Assembly: GCF_049800675.1 (NCBI RefSeq)
Contig: NZ_JBLOOT010000001.1
Location: forward strand, 434,001 to 498,000
Reading direction: 5' to 3'
Origin: Cauispirillum nitrogeniifigens
Lineage (GTDB): Bacteria; Pseudomonadota; Alphaproteobacteria; Rhodospirillales; Rhodospirillaceae
DNA: 64,000 bases
Positions within the stretch are counted from its first letter, which is position 1. The number at the start of each line of letters is the position of its first letter. The notes under the pieces were generated by a model, which saw only the letters and a list, made by a program, of their open reading frames with translations, was not told the origin of the DNA and searched no databases. Shown here in pieces: positions 1 through 8,121 of the stretch. The position numbers were made by a program, and so were the translations under genes.

Positions 1-1199
1 TCGGCTCCGGCAAGACGGTCGTCGCCCTGATGGCCATGCTCAACGCCGTCGAAACGGCGGCCCAGGCCGCCCTGATGGCGCCGACCGAGATCCTCGCACG
101 CCAGCACATGGAAACCCTCGGCCCGCTATGCGCCGAAGCCGGGGTGCAGGTGGCCCTCCTCACTGGACGCGACAAGGGCAAGGGGCGGCAGGAGACGCTG
201 GAGCGGCTGGCCGCCGGAGACATCGACATCGTCGTCGGCACCCATGCCCTGTTCCAGCAGGACGTGGTGTTCCGCGACCTCGCCCTGGCGGTGATCGACG
301 AGCAGCACCGCTTCGGCGTCCACCAGCGCCTGGAACTGGCGGCCAAGGGCCGCGCCGCCGACGTGCTGGTGATGACGGCCACGCCCATCCCGCGCACCCT
401 GACGCTGACCCTCTACGGCGACATGGACGTCTCCCGCCTGGACGAGAAGCCGCCGGGGCGCAAGCCGGTCGACACCCGCGCCGTGCCCACCAGCCGCCTG
501 GACGACGTGGTCGGCGCGGCCCTGCGGGCGCGGGACGGCGGGGCGAAGATCTACTGGGTCTGCCCACTGGTCGAGGAGTCCGAGACATCGGACATCGCCG
601 CCGCCGAACAGCGCCATGCCCACCTCAAGCAGGTGTTCGGGGACCGTGTCGGCATGGTCCACGGGCGCATGAAGGGGCCGGAGAAGGACGCCGTGATGGA
701 GGCCTTCGCCGGCGCCGGCCTGGACGTGCTGGTCGCCACCACGGTGATCGAGGTGGGCGTCAACGTGCCCGCCGCCACGGTGATGGTCATCGAGCACGCC
801 GAACGCTTCGGCCTGGCCCAGCTTCACCAGTTGCGCGGCCGCATCGGGCGCGGTGACAAGCCCTCCACCTGCCTGCTGCTCTACGCCAATCCGCTGACGG
901 AGACGGCCAAGCAGCGTCTCCAGATCATGCGCGAGACGGAAGACGGCTTCCGAATCGCCGAGGAAGACCTGCGCCTGCGCGGCGGGGGCGAGGTCCTGGG
1001 CACCCGCCAGAGCGGCCTGCCCGAATTCCGCGTCGCCGACCTGGCCGTGCACGGAGAATTGCTGGCCATCGCCCGCGACGACGCCGCCCTGATCGTCAAC
1101 CGCGACCCGGACCTGCAAAGCCCGCGCGGGGCGGCCCTGCGGGTACTGCTGTATCTGTTCGAGCGCGACGCCGCCGTGCGGACCCTGCGGTCGGGATGA
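1..1199 (+). CDS. recG: ATP-dependent DNA helicase RecG (3' part)
   Basis: C-terminal part of RecG, the helicase that remodels stalled replication forks and branched DNA. The reading frame is already open at base 3 and its first visible residues are GSGKT, the Walker A motif. The wedge domain and the start therefore lie before the window. Downstream are the DEQH box (DEQHRFGV, a RecG signature), motif III (TATPIPRT) and motif VI (QLRGRIGRG), all intact, followed by the C-terminal region. It stops at TGA 1197-1199 and converges on the bactofilin gene, with a shared hairpin between them. The gene is broken only by the window edge. Confidence 0.95.
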   Translation, partial: GSGKTVVALMAMLNAVETAAQAALMAPTEILARQHMETLGPLCAEAGVQVALLTGRDKGKGRQETLERLAAGDIDIVVGTHALFQQDVVFRDLALAVIDEQHRFGVHQRLELAAKGRAADVLVMTATPIPRTLTLTLYGDMDVSRLDEKPPGRKPVDTRAVPTSRLDDVVGAALRARDGGAKIYWVCPLVEESETSDIAAAEQRHAHLKQVFGDRVGMVHGRMKGPEKDAVMEAFAGAGLDVLVATTVIEVGVNVPAATVMVIEHAERFGLAQLHQLRGRIGRGDKPSTCLLLYANPLTETAKQRLQIMRETEDGFRIAEEDLRLRGGGEVLGTRQSGLPEFRVADLAVHGELLAIARDDAALIVNRDPDLQSPRGAALRVLLYLFERDAAVRTLRSG

Positions 1200-1228
1200 C
1201 CTCCCCCCCCTGCCGCCGCAAAGCGAAA

Positions 1229-1257
1229 GGGGCGCCTCCTTGCGGAGCGCCCCTTTT
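1229..1257 (+). terminator. Rho-independent terminator after recG
   Basis: A GC-rich hairpin with arms at 1229-1239 and 1244-1253 (one bulged C, loop ttgc) is followed by TTTT at 1254-1257. It lies between convergent recG and the bactofilin gene, so it probably serves recG and may work weakly in the other direction. Confidence 0.75.
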
Positions 1258-1278
1258 GATCGCGGAGTCTGCCGGGGC

Positions 1279-1764
1279 CTAGAGAACCGCGGCTGCCTTG
1301 TTGTCCTCGTCCTTGTCGGACTCGACCTTGGGCAGCGGCTTCACCGGAGCCACGGTCAGGTCGGGCTTCTTCGCCGTGGCGCCCAGCTTGGTGGCCTCGG
1401 TCATGCGGCGGCAGTGGCCTTCCATGAAGGCGCCGGGCTCGATGGCGAGGCTTTCGTGGGTGATGTCGCCGATCATGTGGGCGGTGGCCGCCAGGAACAC
1501 GGTCTTGGCCCGGAGCTGGCCGGTGACCTTGCCGTGCAGGCGGACCGACTCGGCCTCCACCTCGCCCGTCACCGCGCCGTCGACGCCGATGATCAGGGCC
1601 TTGCAGCGGATGTCGCCGTCGATGGTGCCATCGACCTGGATCTCGCCCTCGCTGACGAGGTCGCCGGTGATGGTCAGATCGGCGCTGATGATGGACGGCA
1701 CCCCTCGGCCGCCGGCCTCCGCCTTGTGTTCCCGGCTGGGGGTCTTGCTACCCTTTGAAAACAT
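1279..1764 (-). CDS. Bactofilin (polymer-forming cytoskeletal protein)
   Basis: 161-residue bactofilin (DUF583/CcmA family). These proteins form nucleotide-independent membrane-associated filaments that position cell-wall enzymes. The central 100 residues or so show the regular beta-helix pattern of repeated short hydrophobic strands with Gly turns (ITGDL, VDGTIDGDI, GAVTGEVEA, LHGKVTGQL), between a basic N-tail and a Lys/Asp-rich C-tail. The start overlaps the end of the upstream M23 peptidase gene by 17 bases, so the two are translated from one message. That pairing is recurrent in bacteria, where bactofilins recruit M23 endopeptidases to shape the wall. Confidence 0.92.
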   Translation of the reverse strand: MFSKGSKTPSREHKAEAGGRGVPSIISADLTITGDLVSEGEIQVDGTIDGDIRCKALIIGVDGAVTGEVEAESVRLHGKVTGQLRAKTVFLAATAHMIGDITHESLAIEPGAFMEGHCRRMTEATKLGATAKKPDLTVAPVKPLPKVESDKDEDNKAAAVL

Positions 1765-3214
1765 TCACGCCCGCCTTGATAAACTTGTCCGGGTTGAGCG
1801 GCTTGCCCATGTAGATGACTTCGTAGTGTAGGTGCGGGCCGGTGCTTCGCCCGCTGCTGCCAAGCAGACCCACGCGCGTATCGCGGTCGACGAACTCACC
1901 CTTCTTCACCAGGATCTTGTGGAGATGGGCGTAGCGCGTCTTAAGACCATTGCCGTGGTCGACTTCGACCAAACGACCATATCGCCCTCTCCATCCGGCG
2001 TAAACTACCTTTCCGGGGCCGCCGGGGAAAACGGACATGCCGATGGGGCCGGACATGTCCAGTCCCTCGTGCATCGCCACGCGCCCATTCACCGGGTCCT
2101 TGCGGGCGCCGAAGGTGCTGGTGACGGTGTAGTCGCGCATCGGCAGCCCCAGCGGCAGGCTTCCGGCCAGGCTTTCCAGGCTGGTCCAGCGCGCCACGTG
2201 GGTGTTCAGCCTGTCCAGGCTGGTGCGCAGTGTCCGGCCGCCGGTGGGGCTGGCCTCCAGGGGGATGAACGGGCCACCCTGGGCGCTGGTCCCTTCGTGC
2301 CGCTTGAGCAGGCGCTCGACGTCCAGGCCGGTCTTCTTCAGCGCCCCTTCCAGTTCGCCGATGCGGTCGCGGGCCAGGGAGGAGAATCGCTGGAACAGGG
2401 CGAGTTGCGTGTTCTCCATGTCGGCAATCTGCTGCCGCAGTTCGCCGATCTGGCGCTGCAATTCCTCCGCCTCGCCCTTGGCCATGTCGCGTTGCAGGAC
2501 CACGCGGCGCAGTTCCAGGTCAATGGCGTCCACGCCCTGCTCGACCAGGAGATCCTCGGCCACCTCGACCATCTCGGTTTCAAGGCGGGCGAGTTCGGCG
2601 CGCAGGTCGTCGCGCTCGCGGGCGACGCGTTCGCGCTGGAGCGACACCGCCCCCGCCCCATCGCCGTCGAAGGACGCCAGCGCCAGTTCGGCCCCCGAGT
2701 CGCCGGACGCCGCCGCCTGCTGGAGATCGCTGCGCAGCTTGTTGAGCTGACCGACCAGGCGTTCCTTCTGCCGCGCCACCATGTCGCGCTGCGCCTCGGT
2801 GCTGGCCAGTTCGCTCTGCGTCTGGTCAAGCTTCTGGCCGAGGTCGCTGTTCTGCTCGACCAGGCTCATGGCATAGGAGTGGTTGCGCTCCAGATTTTCG
2901 GCCACGGTGGAAATACGGTCGCGGTACACCTCGACCTGCGCCAGCAGGGTCTTGTAGGCGGAGCGGGCGCGCACCACCTCCTCCTGCTTGGACTCAAGGA
3001 GTTCCTCGTGGTTGAGGTACATGAACGAACTGAAGCCGACCCAGCACAGGGCGCCGGCCCCCAGCATCGACAGGGCGATCTGGCTGGCCGACCCGAGACG
3101 GACGGAGCGCAGGGTTCCCCCACTGCGCATCATCAACTGGCGTTCGGGGAAGACCTTCTCGATGGCCCTCCGCATCTTGCTGAGATTGCGTTCCCGCGGA
3201 TCGTAGTGCGACAT
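1748..3214 (-). CDS. Membrane-anchored M23 family metallopeptidase with coiled coil
   Basis: Peptidoglycan endopeptidase of the LytM/M23 family. From the chosen ATG it has a short cytoplasmic N-terminus, one membrane segment near residues 45-67, a long coiled coil rich in Glu, Arg and Gln (about 75-320) and a C-terminal M23 domain. The zinc and catalytic motifs are all present: HEGLD, a YAHLH strand and GPHLHYEV, so it should be active, unlike the degenerate EnvC/NlpD activators. The frame is open for eight more codons to an ATG ending at 3238. I prefer 3214 because AGGCAAGG lies just before it and the earlier ATG has only a GAGG two bases away. Start uncertain. Confidence 0.88.
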   Translation of the reverse strand: MSHYDPRERNLSKMRRAIEKVFPERQLMMRSGGTLRSVRLGSASQIALSMLGAGALCWVGFSSFMYLNHEELLESKQEEVVRARSAYKTLLAQVEVYRDRISTVAENLERNHSYAMSLVEQNSDLGQKLDQTQSELASTEAQRDMVARQKERLVGQLNKLRSDLQQAAASGDSGAELALASFDGDGAGAVSLQRERVARERDDLRAELARLETEMVEVAEDLLVEQGVDAIDLELRRVVLQRDMAKGEAEELQRQIGELRQQIADMENTQLALFQRFSSLARDRIGELEGALKKTGLDVERLLKRHEGTSAQGGPFIPLEASPTGGRTLRTSLDRLNTHVARWTSLESLAGSLPLGLPMRDYTVTSTFGARKDPVNGRVAMHEGLDMSGPIGMSVFPGGPGKVVYAGWRGRYGRLVEVDHGNGLKTRYAHLHKILVKKGEFVDRDTRVGLLGSSGRSTGPHLHYEVIYMGKPLNPDKFIKAGVNVFKG

Positions 3215-3611
3215 GCCTTGCCTGCGCGTTGGGGTCATGGCCTCGACAACCGCGGCACCCGAACGGTACCGGCTTGCCCTCTAGGGTATTCGTATCGCGG
3301 ACCGGCGCTGCGGCCCTTCCTCCTTGGCTCCATGCGGACGATACCAGAACGTCCCGAACGGCCCTGTGACGCCCGCCACGGCGCGGCGCAGACGATGCCG
3401 CGGTCCGAACCGTGCAGCGGGCGCGACGGCCTGCGCGGACCTTCCCGAAACCGGCGTGCGGACCCGAAAAGGCCACGCGATAGGCAAAACCGGCACCGGG
3501 AGGGCATATGACGCTTGGTGCCCCCCTGAATGAACCGTTAAAACCTACCGTTCATGGGAACGGTATATCAAGCAAAACAATCCGGGCAATCCGGCAAGCG
3601 GGGTAGTCAGC
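3215..3611. other. Intergenic region between M23 peptidase and pgpA
   Basis: About 400 bases between divergent genes, which should hold both promoters. The only clear structure is a perfect inverted repeat with 8-base arms, 3546-3553 and 3558-3565 (taccgttc / gaacggta, loop atgg). It lies in an AT-richer patch 47 bases before pgpA and has no T-run. It could be an operator or part of the pgpA leader. I saw no convincing coding sequence, tRNA or sigma-70 hexamer pair here. Confidence 0.5.
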
Positions 3612-4136
3612 ATGGGGTCGATGATCCATCGGAAAGTGGCCCGAAAGTCGCACGCGCGCGGGCTGCACCCGGCCGCGCCGTGGCCCCTCACCCTGTTGGT
3701 GACGTGGGGCGGGCTAGGGCTGGTGCCGCGCGCGCCCGGCACCTTTGGATCGCTGGGGGCCCTTCCCTTCGCCATGCTCATTTCCTGGGCGGCCGGGCCA
3801 TGGGGGCTGGTGGCGGCGTCTTTCGCGGTGTTCGGGCTGGGCTGGTGGGCGTCGGAGGTCTATGTCCGCCGGGTCCAGCAGAAGGACCCCGGCCAGGTGG
3901 TCATCGACGAGGTTGCCGGGCAGTGGCTGACCCTGGCGGCGGCGCCGCTGGATCCGGCCTACTACGCCCTGGGCTTCGTGCTCTTCCGGATATTCGACAT
4001 CTTCAAGCCGTGGCCGGTGCGCTGGGCGGATCGCCGCCTCAACGGCGGGCTGGGCATCATGGCCGACGACATGCTGGCCGGGGTGTACGCCGGGTTGATC
4101 TTGTGGGCGGTGGCAACAGTTGTGCCGTTCCTGTAG
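3612..4136 (+). CDS. pgpA: Phosphatidylglycerophosphatase A
   Basis: Dephosphorylates phosphatidylglycerol phosphate to phosphatidylglycerol in the inner membrane. At 174 residues it has the usual family length and several hydrophobic segments. Family motifs are clear: APGTFGSLGALP near residue 40, VVIDEVAGQWL near 97, LFRIFDIFKPWPVRWAD near 123 and GIMADDMLAGVYA near 148. The acidic residues in the second and fourth motifs are the expected metal ligands. It is followed after 51 bases by pncC on the same strand. A second Met four codons in (MIHRKV) is an alternative start. Confidence 0.95.
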   Translation: MGSMIHRKVARKSHARGLHPAAPWPLTLLVTWGGLGLVPRAPGTFGSLGALPFAMLISWAAGPWGLVAASFAVFGLGWWASEVYVRRVQQKDPGQVVIDEVAGQWLTLAAAPLDPAYYALGFVLFRIFDIFKPWPVRWADRRLNGGLGIMADDMLAGVYAGLILWAVATVVPFL

Positions 4137-4187
4137 GGTTCCGATCCAGACGGGGCCGGAAAACAGGCCCGGAGGGAGATCTGAACC

Positions 4188-4694
4188 ATGTCGTTGCTCA
4201 GTGAAGACATGCTCGCCGCCGCCCGCGAGGCACTGGCGGCCTGCGAGGAAACCGGCGTCACCCTGGTCACCGCCGAGTCCTGCACCGGCGGCCTGGTGGC
4301 CGCCGCCCTGACGTCCATCCCCGGCAGTTCCAAGGTGTTCGAGGCGGGCTTCGTCACCTACGCCAACAGTGCCAAGGAGACGACCCTGCAAGTTGCGCCC
4401 TCGCTCATCCGCACCCAGGGCGCGGTGAGCCGGGACGTCGCCTTCGCCATGGCGCGCGGCGCCCTGGCTCATTCGTCGGCCGGCATCGCGGTGGCGCTGA
4501 CGGGCGTCGCCGGCCCTGATGGCGGGACGCCGGAAAAGCCGGTGGGGTTGGTGCACATCGCCGTGTGCAGCGAGGACGGCGACAGCCTGCACGATGCCCC
4601 GGTGTTCGACGGCGACCGCGACTCGATCCGCCGCCAGGCGACGGTGGCCGCCTTGACCATGGTGACGAAGGTGCTGCGCGAGGGGACGGTATAG
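4188..4694 (+). CDS. pncC: Nicotinamide-nucleotide amidohydrolase, CinA C-terminal type
   Basis: Stand-alone CinA C-terminal domain, 168 residues. It deamidates nicotinamide mononucleotide to nicotinate mononucleotide in pyridine-nucleotide recycling. Motifs seen are TAESCTGGLVAAALTSIPGSS near residue 26, with the catalytic Ser, then FVTYANSAKE, GAVSRDVA and ALTGVAGPDGGTPEKPVGLVHIAV. The N-terminal MoCF-like domain of full-length CinA is absent, which is common. GGAGGGAGA lies shortly upstream of the ATG as the ribosome site. Confidence 0.92.
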   Translation: MSLLSEDMLAAAREALAACEETGVTLVTAESCTGGLVAAALTSIPGSSKVFEAGFVTYANSAKETTLQVAPSLIRTQGAVSRDVAFAMARGALAHSSAGIAVALTGVAGPDGGTPEKPVGLVHIAVCSEDGDSLHDAPVFDGDRDSIRRQATVAALTMVTKVLREGTV

Positions 4695-4722
4695 GCTGCC
4701 AGGGCCGCCGCCGCCGCTTGGG

Positions 4723-4742
4723 GGGGCGCCGCCGGGCGCCCC
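4723..4742. terminator. GC hairpin between convergent pncC and ratA-like gene
   Basis: A perfect inverted repeat, ggggcgcc (4723-4730) and ggcgcccc (4735-4742) with loop gccg, lies between two converging genes. There is no T-run on either side, so intrinsic termination is only plausible. Confidence 0.4.
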
Positions 4743-4746
4743 GTCC

Positions 4747-5187
4747 TTACCGGGAGCCGTAGAGGTCGTGGGCGCGCTTTTCGAAGGCGGCGACCATGCG
4801 GGCGACGGCCTCCCCGAACAGGGCGCCCATGATCGATTGCAGCACGCGGTTGCGGAACTCGAAGTCGACATAGAAGTCGATGACCGTTCCGCCGGCCCCG
4901 TCGGAGTCAAAAATCCAGTGGTTGTTCAGGTACTTGAACGGCCCTTCGCTGTAGCTGACGTCGATGCGCCGGCCCTCGGGATTGAGTTCGACGCGCGAGG
5001 TGAAGCGTTCCCGCACCATCTTGAAGCCGATGATGAGATCGGCCCAGAACACGCTCCCCTCGCGCTTGCGGATGCGCGCGCCCAGGCACCAGGGCAGGAA
5101 CTCCGGGTAGCGGTCGACATCGGCGACCAGACGGAACATCTCCTCGGGCGTATAAGGCAGCCGGCGCTTCTCGGCGTGCGTGGGCAT
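4747..5187 (-). CDS. START-like COQ10/RatA family protein
   Basis: 146-residue single-domain protein of the polyketide cyclase/dehydrase START superfamily, closest by pattern to the COQ10/RatA group. Seen are the opening RRLPYTPEEMFRLVADVDRYPEFLPWC and the later FKYLNNHWIF and FRNRVLQSIMGALF, all typical. Mitochondrial COQ10 binds coenzyme Q and supports respiration. E. coli RatA is named for an effect on ribosome association, but that does not establish a toxin here. Its ATG overlaps the lipA stop (TGATG), so it is translationally coupled to lipoate synthesis. Confidence 0.88.
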   Translation of the reverse strand: MPTHAEKRRLPYTPEEMFRLVADVDRYPEFLPWCLGARIRKREGSVFWADLIIGFKMVRERFTSRVELNPEGRRIDVSYSEGPFKYLNNHWIFDSDGAGGTVIDFYVDFEFRNRVLQSIMGALFGEAVARMVAAFEKRAHDLYGSR

Positions 5188-6104
5188 CAGTCGGCCCGCT
5201 TGCGCGCGCGGGCCTCGCGCAGTTGCGCGAAATCCCGGTCGGCGTGGTAGGACGACCGCGTCAGCGGCGTCGCCGAAACCATCAGGAAGCCCTTGGCCTG
5301 GGCCATGGTGCGATAGGTCTCGAACTCGTCGGGAGTGACGTAGCGCTCCACCTTGGCGTGGCGCGGCGTCGGTTGCAGGTACTGGCCGATGGTCAGGAAG
5401 TCCACCCCGGCGGCGCGCAGGTCGTCCATGACCTGGAGCACCTCCACCTTGTCCTCGCCCAGGCCGACCATGATGCCGGACTTGGTGAAGATGTCGGGAT
5501 TCAGTTCCTTGGCCTTTTCCAGCACCCGCAGACTGCCGAAGTAGCGGGCACCGGGGCGGATGGTGGAGTACAGGCGCGGCACCGTCTCCAGGTTATGGTT
5601 GAAGACGTCGGGCCGCGCGGCCACGACGGTTTCGACGCCGCCGTCCTTGTTGCGGAAGTCGGGGGTCAGCACCTCGATGGTGGTCGCCGGCGAGGCCGCG
5701 CGCACCGCCGCGATGACCTTGGCGAAGTGCCCCGCCCCGCCGTCATCGAGGTCGTCGCGGTCCACGGAGGTGATGACCACGTGGGCCAGGCCCATGGACA
5801 CCACCGCTTCGGCGACGTGCGCCGGCTCCGTCGCGTCCACCGCGCCCGGCTTGCCGGTCTTGACGTTACAGAACCGGCAGGCGCGGGTGCAGATGTCGCC
5901 CAGGATCATGACCGTGGCGTGCTTGCTCTTCCAGCACTCCCCGATGTTCGGGCAGGCGGCTTCCTCGCACACCGTATGCAGCGACTTCGACCGCATCAGG
6001 CGACGCGTCTCGGCGTATTCGGCCGAGGTCGGCGCCTTGACCCGGATCCACTCCGGCTTGCGCAGCGGGGTCTTGTCTTCGCGGAGAACGGTCACGTCGC
6101 TCAT
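5187..6104 (-). CDS. lipA: Lipoyl synthase
   Basis: Radical SAM enzyme that inserts two sulfurs into protein-bound octanoyl groups, completing the lipoyl cofactor of PDH and related complexes. 305 residues, usual length. Both iron-sulfur clusters are visible: the auxiliary-cluster cysteines in CEEAACPNIGEC and the radical SAM motif CTRACRFC, with the C-terminal RSSYHAD serine that also ligates the auxiliary cluster. It follows lpdA by 26 bases in the same direction, which places cofactor synthesis with the enzyme that uses it. Confidence 0.97.
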   Translation of the reverse strand: MSDVTVLREDKTPLRKPEWIRVKAPTSAEYAETRRLMRSKSLHTVCEEAACPNIGECWKSKHATVMILGDICTRACRFCNVKTGKPGAVDATEPAHVAEAVVSMGLAHVVITSVDRDDLDDGGAGHFAKVIAAVRAASPATTIEVLTPDFRNKDGGVETVVAARPDVFNHNLETVPRLYSTIRPGARYFGSLRVLEKAKELNPDIFTKSGIMVGLGEDKVEVLQVMDDLRAAGVDFLTIGQYLQPTPRHAKVERYVTPDEFETYRTMAQAKGFLMVSATPLTRSSYHADRDFAQLREARARKRAD

Positions 6105-6130
6105 GATGGTCCCAATCCGGTAGGAGGTCC

Positions 6131-7531
6131 CTAGAAATGAATAGCCCGACCGAATGCGTCAAGCACGGACTCGTGCATCATTTCGCTTAATGTGGGATGC
6201 GGGAAGACCGTGTGCATGAGATCGGCCTCGGTGCTTTCCAGGGTCCGGGCGATGGCGTAGCCCTGGATCAGCTCCGTGACCTCGGCACCGATCATGTGGG
6301 CGCCCAGGAGTTCGCCGGTCTTGGCGTCGAAGACGGTCTTGATGAAGCCGTCCGGCTCGCCCAGGGCGATGGCCTTGCCGTTGCCGATGAAGGGGAAGCG
6401 GCCGACCTTGACCTCGTAGCCGGCTTCCTTGGCCTTGGGCTCGGACAGGCCGATGGAGGCGATCTGCGGGTGGCAGTAAGTGCACGCCGGGATCTTGGAG
6501 ACGTCAAGCGGATGGACGTCGGCGAGCCCGGCGATCTTCTCCACGCACAGCACGCCCTCGTGGCTGGCCTTGTGGGCGAGCCACGGCGCCTGGGTCAGGT
6601 CGCCGATGGCATAGACGCCGGGCTCGGCGGTGGCGCACCACTTGTCGGTTTCCAGGAAGCCGCCCTTGCCGGGCTTGATGGCGGTGTTCTCCAGGCCGAT
6701 GTCCTCGACATTGGGCGTGATGCCGACGGCCAGGATGACGCGGTCGACGGTGATGTCGGTGGTCTTGCCCCCCTGCTCCACCGTCGCGGTGGCCTGACCG
6801 CCCGACACCGCCAGCTTGGCGACCTTGGCGCCGGTCAGGATGGTCATGCCGTCCTTCTTCAGCGACTTCAGCAGGTGGGCGGAGATGTCAGGGTCCTCCA
6901 CCGGCACGATGCGGTCGAGCACCTCGACCACCGTGACCTCGGCGCCCAGGGTGTGGAAGAAGCTTGCGAACTCGATGCCGATGGCGCCGGAGCCGACGAC
7001 CAGCAGGCGCTTGGGCATGGCGTCGGGGACCAGGGCGTTCTTGTAGGTCCACACCACCTTGCCGTCCGGCTCCAGGCCGGGGAAGGTCTTGGCCCGCGCG
7101 CCGGTGGCCAGGATGATGTGCTTGGCCGACAGCTCGGTGGCCTTGCCGTCCTTCTCCACGCCCACCTTGCCCTTGCCGAGCAGGCGGCCGTGGCCGTCGA
7201 TGACCGTGACCTTGTTTTTCTTCAGCAGGTGGCCGACGCCGCCGGAGAGCTGCTTGGCCACGCCGCGCGAGCGCGCCACGATGGCCGCCAGGTCGGGCTC
7301 GGCACCCTGCACTTTCAGGCCGTAGCCCTTGGCGTGCTTCATGGTGCGGAACACCTCGGCCGAGCGCAGCAGCGCCTTGGTCGGGATGCAACCCCAGTTG
7401 AGGCAGATGCCGCCCAGGTGCTCGCGCTCCACCACCGCAGTCTTCATGCCCAGCTGCGCGGCGCGGATGGCGGCGACATAGCCGCCCGGTCCGGCGCCCA
7501 ACACCACCACGTCGAAAGAAGTCTCGGCCAC
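6131..7531 (-). CDS. lpdA: Dihydrolipoyl dehydrogenase (E3)
   Basis: FAD enzyme that reoxidises dihydrolipoamide of the 2-oxoacid dehydrogenase complexes, passing electrons to NAD. 466 residues. The N-terminal FAD site is LGAGPGGYVAA. The redox-active disulfide is Cys43 and Cys48 in GGICLNWGCIPTK. The NAD-binding GSGAIGIEFASF is near the middle. The C-terminal catalytic dyad motif HPTLSEMMHE is present. No separate lipoyl domain is fused to it. It is the last core gene of the PDH group, three bases after a small exported protein gene. Confidence 0.97.
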   Translation of the reverse strand: MAETSFDVVVLGAGPGGYVAAIRAAQLGMKTAVVEREHLGGICLNWGCIPTKALLRSAEVFRTMKHAKGYGLKVQGAEPDLAAIVARSRGVAKQLSGGVGHLLKKNKVTVIDGHGRLLGKGKVGVEKDGKATELSAKHIILATGARAKTFPGLEPDGKVVWTYKNALVPDAMPKRLLVVGSGAIGIEFASFFHTLGAEVTVVEVLDRIVPVEDPDISAHLLKSLKKDGMTILTGAKVAKLAVSGGQATATVEQGGKTTDITVDRVILAVGITPNVEDIGLENTAIKPGKGGFLETDKWCATAEPGVYAIGDLTQAPWLAHKASHEGVLCVEKIAGLADVHPLDVSKIPACTYCHPQIASIGLSEPKAKEAGYEVKVGRFPFIGNGKAIALGEPDGFIKTVFDAKTGELLGAHMIGAEVTELIQGYAIARTLESTEADLMHTVFPHPTLSEMMHESVLDAFGRAIHF

Positions 7532-7534
7532 GGT

Positions 7535-8119
7535 CTATCTCCCGTTTCTCGCCAGAGTGTTCAGAAAATCGGCGCGGGTCTGGCCGCTGGCGCGCAGCCG
7601 GTCGCGCAGGAGGGCCTCGCCGGCCTCCAGGTTGGGTCGCAGGTCGACGCGCCAGACGCCGCCCTCGCGCAGGAACCGCCACCACACGCCCACCGGCCGC
7701 CCCGCCACGTCGGTCTGCTCGGCCATGGCGTTGTCGCCGTAGACCTCGGCCGGGCGGAGGGCGACGGCGGCGACACCGTCGCCGACCAGCCCGTGCCGCG
7801 CCGCCAGGGCCACCGTCCCCGCCCCGTCCGCCGTCCGCAGATCGGCGGCCGGCACGGCGGCGCGCAGGCGCAGGGCCAGCAGCGCCTCGACCAGCGGCAG
7901 GCCGTCCAGCGCCATGCCGTCCCCGGCCACCGCCGCCCGCCGCGCCCGCTCGTAGGTGGCGGCGGTGGCGGAGGTGACGAGAGCCCCCGCCCCGCGCCCG
8001 CCGTCCCGCAGGACTGCCTGGCGATAGGCGGTGAAGGCGTCCTGCGGAGTCGCCTGGGCGACCGCCGCGCCGGACCACAGCCCGGCCGACAGCACCCCGG
8101 CGATCAGCAGCCGGCGCAT
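7535..8119 (-). CDS. Small exported protein of unknown function within the PDH operon
   Basis: I do not recognise this 194-residue protein. The chosen ATG (8117-8119) is two bases after the pdhC stop and gives a clear signal peptide: MRRLLIAG, a hydrophobic core and AVAQA before the likely cut near residue 22. The mature part is rich in Ala, Arg and Leu, has no cysteine and ends with a WWRFLREGGVWRVDLRP segment that reads like the last strands of a small SnoaL/NTF2-like or lipoprotein-type fold, which is a guess. It sits between pdhC and lpdA with almost no spacing, so it must be co-transcribed with a cytoplasmic enzyme complex although it is itself exported. Confidence 0.75.
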   Translation of the reverse strand: MRRLLIAGVLSAGLWSGAAVAQATPQDAFTAYRQAVLRDGGRGAGALVTSATAATYERARRAAVAGDGMALDGLPLVEALLALRLRAAVPAADLRTADGAGTVALAARHGLVGDGVAAVALRPAEVYGDNAMAEQTDVAGRPVGVWWRFLREGGVWRVDLRPNLEAGEALLRDRLRASGQTRADFLNTLARNGR

Positions 8120-8121
8120 GG

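Noticed and set aside
3239..3511. Small open frames between the M23 peptidase and pgpA
   Set aside because: Several overlapping frames exist on both strands, but all are Arg/Pro-rich, lack ribosome sites and look like GC-rich noise.
4747..5187. RatA toxin of a toxin-antitoxin pair
   Set aside because: Database names call this family RatA toxin, but no antitoxin is adjacent and the context is lipoate and quinone-type metabolism. A COQ10-like role is more likely.
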